From: an uncultured Acetatifactor sp.
GTDB taxonomy: Bacteria > Bacillota > Clostridia > Lachnospirales > Lachnospiraceae
Assembly (NCBI GenBank): GCA_910586835.1
Contig: CAJUJU010000035.1
Location: 1 to 20,720 of the forward strand
DNA length: 20,720 nucleotides
Direction: 5' to 3'
Made by a program: the position numbers and the translations under genes. The notes beneath the pieces are model-generated. The model was not told the DNA's origin. It did no database searches and saw only the letters and a list, made by a program, of their open reading frames with translations. Below are positions 7,617 through 15,286 of the stretch, one piece after another (positions within the stretch are counted from its first letter, which is position 1; every line of letters begins with the position of its first letter).

Positions 7617-7794
7617 CGGAACGGCGGAGCTGCAGAGGATCGAGGAGCTTCGCGTAAAACTGAAAACGCCCGCCTCCATCTACAGCGGCGTATGCGCGGC
7701 AAAGGACTGGAGGCCGGGCAAGGAAGTCACTGAGGCGGAATACAGGGAGGCGGTCGCTGCATTCAGCGGCGCGCCGATGGGAAAGAAGGTGTAA
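7570..7794 (+). CDS. Small protein upstream of sheath (Mu gp38 position)
   Basis: A 74-residue protein starting at ATG 7570, 9 bases after AAGGAG. The open frame continues back to 7471, but that part lies wholly inside the preceding gene with no ribosome binding site. The sequence has a helical N-terminal half (ELQRIEELRVKLKTPASIYS) and a motif GVCAAKDWRPGKEVTEAEY, which I recall as recurrent in small proteins next to sheath genes of clostridial Mu-like prophages. It is the counterpart of Mu gp38 by position; no biochemical role is known. It ends 2 bases before the sheath start and its 3' end supplies the sheath ribosome binding site. Confidence 0.7.
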   Translation: MAKAQGPEAMQPKANNGTAELQRIEELRVKLKTPASIYSGVCAAKDWRPGKEVTEAEYREAVAAFSGAPMGKKV

Positions 7795-7796
7795 TC

Positions 7797-9221
7797 ATGC
7801 TGGGAGATGTTTTTGCAACGGTCAGCGACGGGCTGCTCGGCTTTGAGACCGAAAAAGGCACCGGGATATTCGTCGCAATCGGCGTGTCGCCTATGGAGAC
7901 GGATGCGCCCATCACCATCACCGGGAACATGGGGGTCGCCAAAATCCGCGAAAGGCTGGGCCTCTCCCCTCTGGCCGACTCGGTCATGGACTCGGTGGAG
8001 AACGGCGCAAGCCGCATTTACTGCATCCCCGTCAAGGCGACTACCGCTGGCACCATCAGCGAGGTGAGCAAGACAGGGGACAGCGGCGGGGCCTGCTCCG
8101 CCACCGGAAATCCGAACAATGCTTACTCGGTCAAGGTGGAGATCACCGGCAAGGGGGGCTTTAATACGGCCCTGTTCACCTACTCCCTGGACGGCGGCTT
8201 TACCAAGTCGGAGGAGGCCACGATCCCCCTGGCCGGGGTCTATGAAATCCCCGGCACCGGCGTGACAGTGACTTTCACCCAGGGCGAGGACACGCCGGAG
8301 GAGAGCTTCCAGGTCGGGGACAGCTTCGCCTTTACCACTACCGCCCCGCAGATGACCAACGCCGACGCGCTGGCCGCAATCGACAAGCTCCGGCAGTTCG
8401 ATGAGCTGTTCGAGTTCGTCCATATCGTCGGCGAATCGACGGCAGCAATGTGGGCGGCGGTCTCCACAGCCCAGACCGAGCTGGAGACCCAGCGGCACAA
8501 GCCTCTGCTCTTTATCCTGGAAGCCGGGAAGATCGGAACGGACGAGAGCGTGGACGACTACGCCCTCCGGCTGGAGGCCGAAAAGAAAAAGCTCAAGAAC
8601 AAGAACATTGCCGTCGTCGCGGCCCGGTCGCTGTATGTGAAGATGGACGGCACCACCGCCGAGGTGAACAATGCCAGCATCCTCTGCGGCCTGTTGGCAA
8701 AGACCAGCGTGCAGCAGTCGGTGGGCCGCACCAGGGAGTCGGCGGGCATGGGTATCTCCAAGGACAAGATGCTGGAGCTGCGGCCCGCAGGCATCAAGGA
8801 ATACATCGAACTGCTGGACAGCGCCAAGTATATCACTTTCCGGGAATATGACGGGCTGGAGGGCTTTTATGTCACCAACGCCCGGGTCATGTCGCCGGAC
8901 GGCAGCGACTTCCGCTACATCGAAGATGTGCGCGTCGTCAACAAGATCGTCCGGGAGGTACGCAAGGCCGGACTGCCGCTGCTGCAGGAGGACATCGATG
9001 CGGAGGATACCCAGGGCGAGCTGGAGCGCCGGGCCAAGTACATGGAAGCCCCTCTGGATGAGATGGTGCGCGCCAAGGAAATCTCCTCCGCCCAGATCAC
9101 CGTCCCGGTGGGCCAGGACATCATCAAGGACGAACGGATGGATGTGGTGGTGCGGTATGTTTCCCGGGGCTATATCCGCACGATCCATGTTGACATCGGG
9201 CGGGCCAACGCTACGAGCTAA
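7797..9221 (+). CDS. Contractile tail sheath protein, Mu L-like
   Basis: A 474-residue sheath protein (Mu L/DUF2586-like). The sheath polymerises around the tube and contracts on infection to drive it through the cell envelope. Seen: the N-terminal LGDVFATVSDGLLGF, an early GNMGVAKIRERLG region, a beta-rich insertion around residues 90-180 (FTYSLDGGFTKSEEA) that probably projects outward, and a conserved C-terminal half with TFREYDGLEGFYVTNARVMS and YVSRGYIRTIHVDIG, the last forming the inter-subunit arm and tube contact in sheath proteins. Start ATG 7797 follows AAGAAGGTG. Together with the tube and tape measure genes it shows a myovirus morphology. Confidence 0.9.
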   Translation: MLGDVFATVSDGLLGFETEKGTGIFVAIGVSPMETDAPITITGNMGVAKIRERLGLSPLADSVMDSVENGASRIYCIPVKATTAGTISEVSKTGDSGGACSATGNPNNAYSVKVEITGKGGFNTALFTYSLDGGFTKSEEATIPLAGVYEIPGTGVTVTFTQGEDTPEESFQVGDSFAFTTTAPQMTNADALAAIDKLRQFDELFEFVHIVGESTAAMWAAVSTAQTELETQRHKPLLFILEAGKIGTDESVDDYALRLEAEKKKLKNKNIAVVAARSLYVKMDGTTAEVNNASILCGLLAKTSVQQSVGRTRESAGMGISKDKMLELRPAGIKEYIELLDSAKYITFREYDGLEGFYVTNARVMSPDGSDFRYIEDVRVVNKIVREVRKAGLPLLQEDIDAEDTQGELERRAKYMEAPLDEMVRAKEISSAQITVPVGQDIIKDERMDVVVRYVSRGYIRTIHVDIGRANATS

Positions 9222-9235
9222 AGGAGGGAACAGAA

Positions 9236-9670
9236 ATGCTTAAAGTAAACGGCAGAGCCTACGATTGGGGCGATGTGGACTTCCAGATGCCCGGACTCAA
9301 TATCCAGGTGCAGGAGGTCAGCTATAACGACGAGCTGGAAAAAGAGGTCGTCTACGGCGCGGGGCAGAAGCCCCGGGGCTATGGCGAGGGGAATTACAAA
9401 TCGGAGGGCAAGATCAGCCTGCTGCGGGACGACTATGACGAGCTGCTTGACTACTGCAAGCGCCGGGGTATCTCCCTTTACAAGCTGGTCATCCCGAAGA
9501 TCGCCGTTTCCTACGCAAACCCCGGGGGCCGGACGAGGACGGACATCCTCAGCACCGTCACCTTTACCAAGACCGACCAGAAGGCCGCACAGGGCGACAA
9601 GAGCCTCAAGGTCGACATGGACTTCATCATCGTCAACGGCATCACCCGCGACGGCGTGAGAGCCATTTAA
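9236..9670 (+). CDS. Tail tube protein, Mu M-like
   Basis: A 144-residue protein immediately after the sheath, with a clean AAAGGAGGG ribosome binding site. It has the features of Mu-type tube subunits: about 145 residues, mostly beta strands, with a central YGAGQKPRGYGEGNYKSEGK segment and a C-terminal strand SLKVDMDFIIVNGI. The tube forms the inner conduit for DNA inside the sheath, and hexamers stack along the tape measure protein. It should be abundant. Function is assigned by position, length and composition plus resemblance to the P2 FII/Mu M group; alternatives are unlikely between sheath and chaperone genes. Confidence 0.83.
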   Translation: MLKVNGRAYDWGDVDFQMPGLNIQVQEVSYNDELEKEVVYGAGQKPRGYGEGNYKSEGKISLLRDDYDELLDYCKRRGISLYKLVIPKIAVSYANPGGRTRTDILSTVTFTKTDQKAAQGDKSLKVDMDFIIVNGITRDGVRAI

Positions 9671-9695
9671 CAACAATCTGAAGGAGGACACCAGA

Positions 9696-10064
9696 ATGGA
9701 TACTACCACAACCAAGGCTGCGGAGAACGCAGCTCTCACCGAGGAGCAGAAGATCAAGGAGAAATACGCGGGGGAAAAGCTCTATACCATCTCCATGACC
9801 CTGCACCCGGACGACGACACGGACTATCCGGTCAAATACTTTTTCAAGCGGCCCGGCAACCCCAGCTACAACCGCTATGTCAAGACGGCATCGAAGGATA
9901 TGCTGGGGGCGCTGAAAGCCTTTGTCTTTGACGCAGTCGTGGAGGAGAGCAAGGCGCAGCTGGAGCGCGATCTGGAGGAATACCCGGCCCTGGCCCTCGG
10001 CGTCGGCGAGAAGCTGCTGAACATGATGGGCCTGTCTGATCTGACAAATTTGAAGAAACTCTAA
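9696..10064 (+). CDS. Tail assembly chaperone, zero-frame product (lambda gpG-like)
   Basis: A 122-residue acidic, Lys/Glu-rich protein located between tube and tape measure, the place of the tail assembly chaperone in nearly all long-tailed phages (Mu gp41 position). It starts with a flexible Thr/Glu-rich N-terminus and continues with YTISMTLHPDDDTDYPVKYF and a helical C-terminal half. Such chaperones bind the hydrophobic tape measure protein before tube assembly and are not kept in the virion. Its last codons contain the slippery heptamer AAATTTG, which leads to the extended form in the -1 frame. The zero-frame stop is at 10062-10064. The start has GAAGGAGG upstream. Confidence 0.82.
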   Translation: MDTTTTKAAENAALTEEQKIKEKYAGEKLYTISMTLHPDDDTDYPVKYFFKRPGNPSYNRYVKTASKDMLGALKAFVFDAVVEESKAQLERDLEEYPALALGVGEKLLNMMGLSDLTNLKKL

Positions 10065-10150
10065 GAGAGAAGCTCCAGGAGGTACGGGCTAATATCTTCG
10101 AGGCGGGAACGCTGGAGATCTGTCGGTTCGTCCCTCCTGCTCTCTTAGAG
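10046..10150 (+). promoter_or_regulatory. -1 programmed ribosomal frameshift signal (slippery site plus stem)
   Basis: The heptamer A AAT TTG (10046-10052) is in the right register for simultaneous -1 slippage. After a 6-base spacer, CTCTAAGAGAG (10059-10069) pairs perfectly over 11 bases with CTCTCTTAGAG (10140-10150). The stem then continues with CAGGAGG (10076-10082) against CCTCCTG (10133-10139), leaving a 6-base bulge on the 5' arm and a loop of about 50 bases that could form further structure. The zero-frame stop codon lies inside the 5' arm. This matches the textbook layout of heptamer, 5-9 base spacer and stimulatory structure. Confidence 0.85.
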
Positions 10151-10276
10151 GGGCTGGACATCGACAGCATGGAGCTTGACGACTTTCTGTTCCTTTTGGC
10201 AAAGGCGCGTTACATCCAGGAGGTAGAGGCATCTATCATCCAGCGGGGCGTCGTGGACGCTTTCGGGGAGGAGTGA
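10052..10276 (+). CDS. Tail assembly chaperone, -1 frame extension (lambda gpGT / Mu gp42-like)
   Basis: The -1 frame is open from the slippery site to TGA at 10274-10276 and adds 74 residues, giving a fusion of about 193 residues (119 plus 74). The extension runs EETLREKLQEVRANIFEAGT and includes CRFVPPALLEGLDIDSMELD and the helix FLFLLAKARYIQEVEASIIQ. It has no plausible start codon of its own near its beginning: the AGGAGG at 10077-10082 is followed by no ATG, GTG or TTG at a proper distance. The 'T' half in such systems binds tail tube subunits and recruits them to the chaperone-coated tape measure. The fusion form should be a minor product set by frameshift efficiency. Without this frame, 10065-10276 would look like a non-coding gap. 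Confidence 0.83.
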   Translation, partial: EETLREKLQEVRANIFEAGTLEICRFVPPALLEGLDIDSMELDDFLFLLAKARYIQEVEASIIQRGVVDAFGEE

Positions 10277-10316
10277 GGAGGTCGGTAGTCCCGCTGCAGG
10301 AAAGGAGTGACGCAGC

Positions 10317-13115
10317 ATGAGCCTTGAATCGGTGTTCCGGTTGAGCCTTATCATGAATATGGTGGATAACCTCACCGAACCTATGGCGCGGGTCACGACA
10401 GCAGCCGGGGGTTCCATCAGCAAGCTGCAGCAGATGGAGCAGACCTTCGGCGGCATGGCAAAGACCGGCATGGGAATGGCGGCGGTCGGCGGGGAGATCA
10501 CCAGCGCGGTGCTGGCCCCGGTGGAGGCCACCTTTGAAACACGCCGGGCGCTGGGGGAGCTTGCCTCCCTCGGTATCCAAGACCTGGATGCGCTGGAGGA
10601 TGCCGCCCGGAGTTTTTCCGACCAGTGGGCCGGGACGACCAAGGCGGACTTTATCACAGCAGCCTACGATATAAAAAGCGGCATCGCCTCTCTTACGGAT
10701 GAGGGGGTCGCACAGTACACGACGCTGGCGGGCGTTACCGCCAAAGCAACAAAATCCACTATCGGCGAGATGACCGACCTGTTCGCCACCGGATATGGCA
10801 TCTATAAGGACTTCTACAGCGACCTTTCGGATATGGAGTTCGGAGAGATGTTCTCGGCGGGGATCGCCGAAAGCGTCCGGGCCTTTAAGACCTCCGGCTC
10901 CGGCATGGCGCAGGCGATCAAAACGCTGGGGGCGTCGGCAACGACGGCCCAGGTACCGCTGGAGGAACAGCTGGCTATTCTCGGGTCGCTGCAGGCGACC
11001 ATGAGCGGCAGCGAGGCGGGGACAAAATACAAAGCCTTCCTGCGGTCTGCCGCCAAGGGCGGCGAGGCGCTGGGCCTTTCGTTCACCGACGCCAACAATC
11101 AGCTGCTCTCCATGCCGGAGATACTGGAGCTGCTGCGCGGCAAGTTCGGGGATACGATGGACGCGGCGGAAAAGATGGAGCTGCAGAAAGCCTTCGGCGA
11201 TGCCGAGGCTGTCGCGCTGATCGACCTTTTGTATAACAAGACCGGCGACCTCCAGGACAGCATCGTTTCCTTGTACGGCGCGATGGGGGACGGGATGGGC
11301 GTGACCACAGACATGGCCAACGCGATCAACGAAACGGAGCCGGAGAAATTCCAGCGGCTGCAGCAGCAGATACACAATGTGACGGAAGACCTGGGCAACA
11401 GCCTGCTGCCCACCGTCAATGTGGTGATGGAGAAGGTCGGCGGCTTTATCGCAAAAGGGGCCGAGTGGATTCAAAACCACCAGGAGCTGGTGCGGGTCAT
11501 CATGCTGGTGGTGCTTGCCCTGGGCGGATTCTTAACCGTCGCCGGGACAGTCATCGCAGTGGTCGGCGGCGTGGGCCTGGTGTTCACAAAGACGGCGGGC
11601 CTGGTGACCGGATTTATCGGGACGGTCAAAAAGCTGCCGGATATGCTGGACACGATACGAATATACGGGATGTATGCAGGCGACGGCATCAAGAAGGGGT
11701 TTTCCTTTATCAAGAGTGCCGGGGCCGGAGCGATCAGCAGTATCAAGAATGTGGCCCTAAATATCGCAAGCATGGCAAAGACCGCTGCGATCAGCGGGGT
11801 CAACGCTCTCAAAAGCATGGCGGCGGGCCTGGTCGGGATGGCAAAACAGGCAATCACAACAGCCGCAACCGCCCTCGGGCCACTGATCACATCGGTCTGG
11901 AGCTTTACGGCGGCGCTGCTGGCCAACCCCATCACCTGGATCGTGATCGGCATCGTCGCTCTGATCGCAGGCATCATCCTTCTTTACAACAAATGCGAGT
12001 GGTTCCGTAACCTGGTGAACGGCATTTTCAACTGGGTCAAAGAAAAACTCGGCGCGGCCTTCGAGGTCGCAAAGCAGATATTCGGAGCAATCGGCAATGT
12101 TATTGGCAAGGTGATGGGCGCAGCCAAGGCCACCGTCGAAGAAAAGCTCGGCAACATGAAGCGGGCCTACGAGGAACACGGCGGCGGTATCAAGGGGATC
12201 GCTGCAGCTGCGATAGAGGGCGTGAAAGGATTTTACACCGCAGGATTCACCTTCCTTGACAATCTGACGGGCGGGAAGCTCTCAGCGATCAAAGACAAGA
12301 TAAGTGAGAAATTCAGCGGTATCAAGGAAACGGTTTCCTCCGCTATGGAGGCCACCAAGCAGTATGCGGCCTCAAAGCTCTCCGAGATGCAGTCTGCCTA
12401 TGAGCAGCATGGCGGCGGGATAAAGGGCGCAATGGCGGCGGCAATGACCGGCATTCGCTCGGTCGCCCAGGACGGCTTCAATTTTGTGGATAACCTAACG
12501 GGCGGGAAACTCTCGGCGATCCGGGACAAATTCTCCCAGGGTATCCAGAACATCAAGAACGCGATCAGCGGTGCCTTTGAATGGTTTAGGGAGTCGGGAA
12601 AGAAAATCCTCACCACCTTTACCGAGGGCATCAAGAGCGCGATCTCAGCACCGGTTGAGGCAATCAAAGGCGGCCTGCAGAAAATCCGAAATCTACTCCC
12701 CTTCTCCGACGCAAAGGAGGGGCCGCTATCGACCTTGACGCTGTCCGGGGAGCGGACGATGACCACCTACGCCACCGGCCTGCAGCAAGCGGCCTCCGTG
12801 CCAGTAGAGGCGATGGGTGGGGCTATGGCTCAGATCAATGCCCAGCTCTCCCCCCAGCTGACACCAGCGGAGCCGGAAACGGTGAGCATCACCGAAACGC
12901 GGACACCGGTGCGGACGGTTGAGCGCCGGGAGGTCAGCAAGGAAACCACCGAAACCAGCACGAGCAGCGAAAAGGAGAAGGGGGTCAACATTCACGAGTT
13001 CCACTTGACCGTTGATTTTTCCAAGCTCAAGGAGCTGCCGATGCTCATTAAATTCCTTCGGGAGATCGAGGACTATGCAAACGCCAACGGGCTGACAACG
13101 CAGGAGGAGGGATGA
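10317..13115 (+). CDS. Tail tape measure protein
   Basis: A 932-residue tape measure protein, which sets tail length, fills the tube and is ejected ahead of DNA. The N-terminal third resembles the TP901/Mu gp42-type core region: FETRRALGELASLGI, then TDLFATGYGIYKDFYSD, FKTSGSGMAQAIKTLGA and SGSEAGTKYKAFLRS. Two strongly hydrophobic segments follow, about residues 390-425 (IMLVVLALGGFLTVAGTVIA) and 535-560 (PITWIVIGIVALIAGIILLY), probably used for membrane insertion on infection. A 77-residue tandem repeat lies at about 601-755. The C-terminus has an ETRTPVRTVERREV linker and a basic/acidic coiled tail. With about 1.5 angstroms per residue, the tail would be near 140 nm. Start ATG 10317 follows AAAGGAG. 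Confidence 0.92.
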   Translation: MSLESVFRLSLIMNMVDNLTEPMARVTTAAGGSISKLQQMEQTFGGMAKTGMGMAAVGGEITSAVLAPVEATFETRRALGELASLGIQDLDALEDAARSFSDQWAGTTKADFITAAYDIKSGIASLTDEGVAQYTTLAGVTAKATKSTIGEMTDLFATGYGIYKDFYSDLSDMEFGEMFSAGIAESVRAFKTSGSGMAQAIKTLGASATTAQVPLEEQLAILGSLQATMSGSEAGTKYKAFLRSAAKGGEALGLSFTDANNQLLSMPEILELLRGKFGDTMDAAEKMELQKAFGDAEAVALIDLLYNKTGDLQDSIVSLYGAMGDGMGVTTDMANAINETEPEKFQRLQQQIHNVTEDLGNSLLPTVNVVMEKVGGFIAKGAEWIQNHQELVRVIMLVVLALGGFLTVAGTVIAVVGGVGLVFTKTAGLVTGFIGTVKKLPDMLDTIRIYGMYAGDGIKKGFSFIKSAGAGAISSIKNVALNIASMAKTAAISGVNALKSMAAGLVGMAKQAITTAATALGPLITSVWSFTAALLANPITWIVIGIVALIAGIILLYNKCEWFRNLVNGIFNWVKEKLGAAFEVAKQIFGAIGNVIGKVMGAAKATVEEKLGNMKRAYEEHGGGIKGIAAAAIEGVKGFYTAGFTFLDNLTGGKLSAIKDKISEKFSGIKETVSSAMEATKQYAASKLSEMQSAYEQHGGGIKGAMAAAMTGIRSVAQDGFNFVDNLTGGKLSAIRDKFSQGIQNIKNAISGAFEWFRESGKKILTTFTEGIKSAISAPVEAIKGGLQKIRNLLPFSDAKEGPLSTLTLSGERTMTTYATGLQQAASVPVEAMGGAMAQINAQLSPQLTPAEPETVSITETRTPVRTVERREVSKETTETSTSSEKEKGVNIHEFHLTVDFSKLKELPMLIKFLREIEDYANANGLTTQEEG
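12120..12580 (+). repeat. 77-residue tandem repeat in the tape measure gene
   Basis: Two adjacent copies of about 231 bases within the tape measure gene. Anchor points are AYEEHGGGIKG coded from 12165 and AYEQHGGGIKG coded from 12396; each is followed by a 'GFxFxDNLTGGKLSAI' segment. The copies have diverged clearly at both DNA and protein level, so the duplication is old rather than recent. Copy-number change in such repeats alters tail length in phages in steps; here one repeat would correspond to about 11-12 nm. Confidence 0.75.
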
Positions 13116-13118
13116 CGG

Positions 13119-13718
13119 ATGATATACACCGATGAAAGCACCGTAAAAATTGACTCCGTCATCCTTCCCGGCGTTTTCAAAAGCATCGAGGTAAAAGGCG
13201 ACGCAATCGTTGACGAGCAGGAGGTCGAGGGCCAGAGCAAGAAACCCAAGCAGGCGACCGGCTATGACGATGTGAAGGTGAACATTGAGCTGATCCTGGA
13301 AGACGGCCCGGACATGGGCAAGCTGGAAAAGCTGGAAACGATACAACAGATTTTTCGGACATCCGGCCAGGAGAAGCCCACCGTTCACAAGATCATAAAC
13401 AGCCATACCGCTGTACGGGGCGTGAAACAGGTTATTTTCAAACAGCTGACCCATAAGGCGGAAAACAAGAAGGGGCAGATCGTCGTGACGCTGGAGTTCT
13501 GGGAATATACCGTCATGACGATCACCGCCTCCAAATCCGCCAGCGGTTCAGCGGGGGCTGCTGCAGCCGCCACTTCCGCCGCCAGAAGCAACCTCAAGGC
13601 GGGATACCAGAGCTATCTGGGAAACAGAGGCAAGGCCCCGGCCCTGGGAAAATCTCCGGCACGGGACACCGCCAAAGGGGGAAAACACCTGGCAACGGTC
13701 AAGGCCATGCCCTATTGA
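13119..13718 (+). CDS. Tail/baseplate protein (Mu gp43 position)
   Basis: A 199-residue protein between the tape measure and hub genes, starting at ATG 13119 after GGAGGGATGACGG. The N-terminal two thirds are beta-rich: VKIDSVILPGVFKSIEVKGD, then VEGQSKKPKQATGYDDVKVN and TLEFWEYTVMTITASKS. The remainder is an Ala/Ser/Gly-rich linker (SGSAGAAAAATSAARS) and a basic tail. By position it corresponds to Mu gp43 (N), and the N-terminal pattern resembles the first domain of baseplate proteins that couple the tape measure end to the hub. It lacks a LysM domain that some such proteins have. I give no firm function. Confidence 0.55.
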   Translation: MIYTDESTVKIDSVILPGVFKSIEVKGDAIVDEQEVEGQSKKPKQATGYDDVKVNIELILEDGPDMGKLEKLETIQQIFRTSGQEKPTVHKIINSHTAVRGVKQVIFKQLTHKAENKKGQIVVTLEFWEYTVMTITASKSASGSAGAAAAATSAARSNLKAGYQSYLGNRGKAPALGKSPARDTAKGGKHLATVKAMPY

Positions 13719-13727
13719 GGAGACGAT

Positions 13728-14486
13728 ATGGAAACAGAGGAGTTATTTTACCCGGAGATCAGCGCCGTCCTGGGCAGCTATATGCTGAATAAGGGAGTCG
13801 AGGTAGAGGTCTACTCCGACCAGGCCAGCTATTTTGATTGGGCAAAGGTACGCTTTACACCACAATTCCAGGCAAATATCAGCGTCGGCGACAAGGAGCC
13901 GGGGCAGATACTGCTGGGCTATAATGGCGTGCTGGACACGGTTTTTGAGGGCTATGTCACCCCGGGCGGTTACAACGGCGGCGGCTTCAAGGACGAGATC
14001 GTCTTGAAGGACAAGATGCTGCTGCTGGAGGAAACCACCATCTCCAACACTTTTTTGGATGCTACGCCGCAGGAGATCATCTCCTACTGCCTGGCCCAGG
14101 CCGGGGTCACGGAAGCGAAGCTCTCGGATACCATTTACCAGCCCCGGGCGGTCGTGCCTATCGCCCAGAAGAATGTCATCTCGGTCATTAAGGAGATCGG
14201 CACGATCTGGGGCATCAAGAACAGGTTTTTCTTTTCGGGAGGCATCTTTTATTGGGGCGAAAAGCCGGAGCAGGAAAAGACCTACAGCTTCGAGTACGGG
14301 GTCAACATCATTTCCCTGGATAAGCCCCTGGGCCTCTGGGAGCTGGAAACGGTCTCGGCCCCCTTTGTGAAGCACTCCCATAGAATCAGCGTCACGCATC
14401 CCAAGGTGTCGGGGGAGTTTGAGGTCAAGAAGGTGGTTTTCCGCACGAACGAGACGGGCTTCATCCGCACTTACATCAGCTTTTGA
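13728..14486 (+). CDS. Baseplate hub protein, Mu P/gp44-like (late control D type)
   Basis: A 252-residue protein that fits the baseplate hub of contractile tails (Mu gp44/P2 gpD group). Seen: an N-terminal beta region with GVEVEVYSDQASYFDWAKVR, then EPGQILLGYNGVLDTVFEGY, the linker TPQEIISYCLAQAGVT, and a second beta domain with NVISVIKEIGTIWGIKNRFF. Hub proteins form a trimer at the tube end to which the spike attaches. It is shorter than gpD of P2, as is common in Firmicute phages. Start ATG 13728 follows GAGGAGACG at the end of the previous gene. Order and fold pattern support the call; no catalytic lysozyme domain is present. Confidence 0.65.
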   Translation: METEELFYPEISAVLGSYMLNKGVEVEVYSDQASYFDWAKVRFTPQFQANISVGDKEPGQILLGYNGVLDTVFEGYVTPGGYNGGGFKDEIVLKDKMLLLEETTISNTFLDATPQEIISYCLAQAGVTEAKLSDTIYQPRAVVPIAQKNVISVIKEIGTIWGIKNRFFFSGGIFYWGEKPEQEKTYSFEYGVNIISLDKPLGLWELETVSAPFVKHSHRISVTHPKVSGEFEVKKVVFRTNETGFIRTYISF

Positions 14487-14507
14487 CTAAGAGAAAGGGG
14501 GGCTTGT

Positions 14508-14873
14508 ATGGGGCCGATTGAGAAGATGGTGCAGGACATCATCGACAAAAAACTTTCCGAGGAATACCCGCAGGTGCAGCTCCCCGCCATTATGAAGGCG
14601 CAGGTCACAAAAGCCACCCCACTGGCCGACGAGTATGAATACGACGAGCTGACGGTGGAGAACAAGGACAGCGGCAGCACCTTTGAGGCAAAGATCACCG
14701 GGAAGTGGTTCGAGTACAATCTGAAGATTCTGACCAAGGACGGCGACCCGGATTCCCGCTATCCCGAGATCCCGGGAGTCAGATCGAAAATCCAAATCAA
14801 AGCCGGGGGTATCGCAGCGGTGGCCCTGCTTTATGGGGAGCTGTCCCCCTTCATCATCGGGGAGGTGGGATAA
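14508..14873 (+). CDS. Probable baseplate spike or assembly protein (Mu gp45 position)
   Basis: A 121-residue acidic protein with an N-terminal helix EKMVQDIIDKKLSEEYPQVQ and a beta-rich remainder including ENKDSGSTFEAKITGKWFEY and a closing GIAAVALLYGELSPFIIGEV. Its place between the hub and the gp46-like gene is that of Mu gp45, the spike/baseplate V protein with an OB-fold, and the beta pattern agrees. It is shorter than Mu gp45 and lacks an obvious C-terminal beta-helix or metal-binding HxH motif, so the piercing tip may be reduced or supplied elsewhere. Start ATG 14508 follows AAAGGGGGG. Its stop overlaps the next start (taATG). Confidence 0.55.
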   Translation: MGPIEKMVQDIIDKKLSEEYPQVQLPAIMKAQVTKATPLADEYEYDELTVENKDSGSTFEAKITGKWFEYNLKILTKDGDPDSRYPEIPGVRSKIQIKAGGIAAVALLYGELSPFIIGEVG

Positions 14874-15286
14874 TGGCAGGCATAAACGACACCGACATCC
14901 GGCTGGACGATGACTGGCAGCTCACCCAGGCCAGCACCGGCGACGCTCCCGCCTGCTCCGGCGTGGACTGCTTTCTGCAGGACATCCGGCTGGAGGCGAT
15001 CACCCAGCCCGGGGAGCTGTTCTATGATGAGGAATGGGGCTGGGGCCTGCTGGAGTTTATCCAGGCAGAGGACGATGAGATGACCCGGCTGGAAATCGGG
15101 GAGCGGATCAAAGAGAAGCTGCGGCGGCGGTCAGAGGTCAAGGCGGATACAGTGGCCACCGAATTTCTGTTCCGCGAAGACATCCTGCAGATACTTGTGC
15201 GCTTCCAATTTTCGGGGAGCGACGAAGAACAGCAGATAGCGGTATCCCTTGACCGCGTGAAAGTGGAGGTGAAGCTGATTGATTGA
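14873..15286 (+). CDS. Baseplate wedge protein, gp25/W-like (Mu gp46)
   Basis: A 137-residue protein starting at ATG 14873, after GGGGAGGTGGG in the end of the previous gene; the open frame extends upstream to 14705 but only as an out-of-frame reading of that gene. The sequence has the gp25/gpW pattern: NDTDIRLDDDWQLTQAS, CFLQDIRLEAITQPGELFYD, then EEWGWGLLEFIQAED and the helix EIGERIKEKLRRRSE. These proteins sit in the baseplate wedge next to gpJ and initiate sheath assembly. It overlaps the J gene by 8 bases. Family and order both support the call. Confidence 0.85.
   Translation: MAGINDTDIRLDDDWQLTQASTGDAPACSGVDCFLQDIRLEAITQPGELFYDEEWGWGLLEFIQAEDDEMTRLEIGERIKEKLRRRSEVKADTVATEFLFREDILQILVRFQFSGSDEEQQIAVSLDRVKVEVKLID

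Noticed and set aside
10059..10150. Inverted repeat as a transcription terminator
   Set aside because: The arms are about 70 bases apart, no T-tract follows, and the repeat is inside an open -1 frame directly after a slippery heptamer; a frameshift stimulator explains it better.
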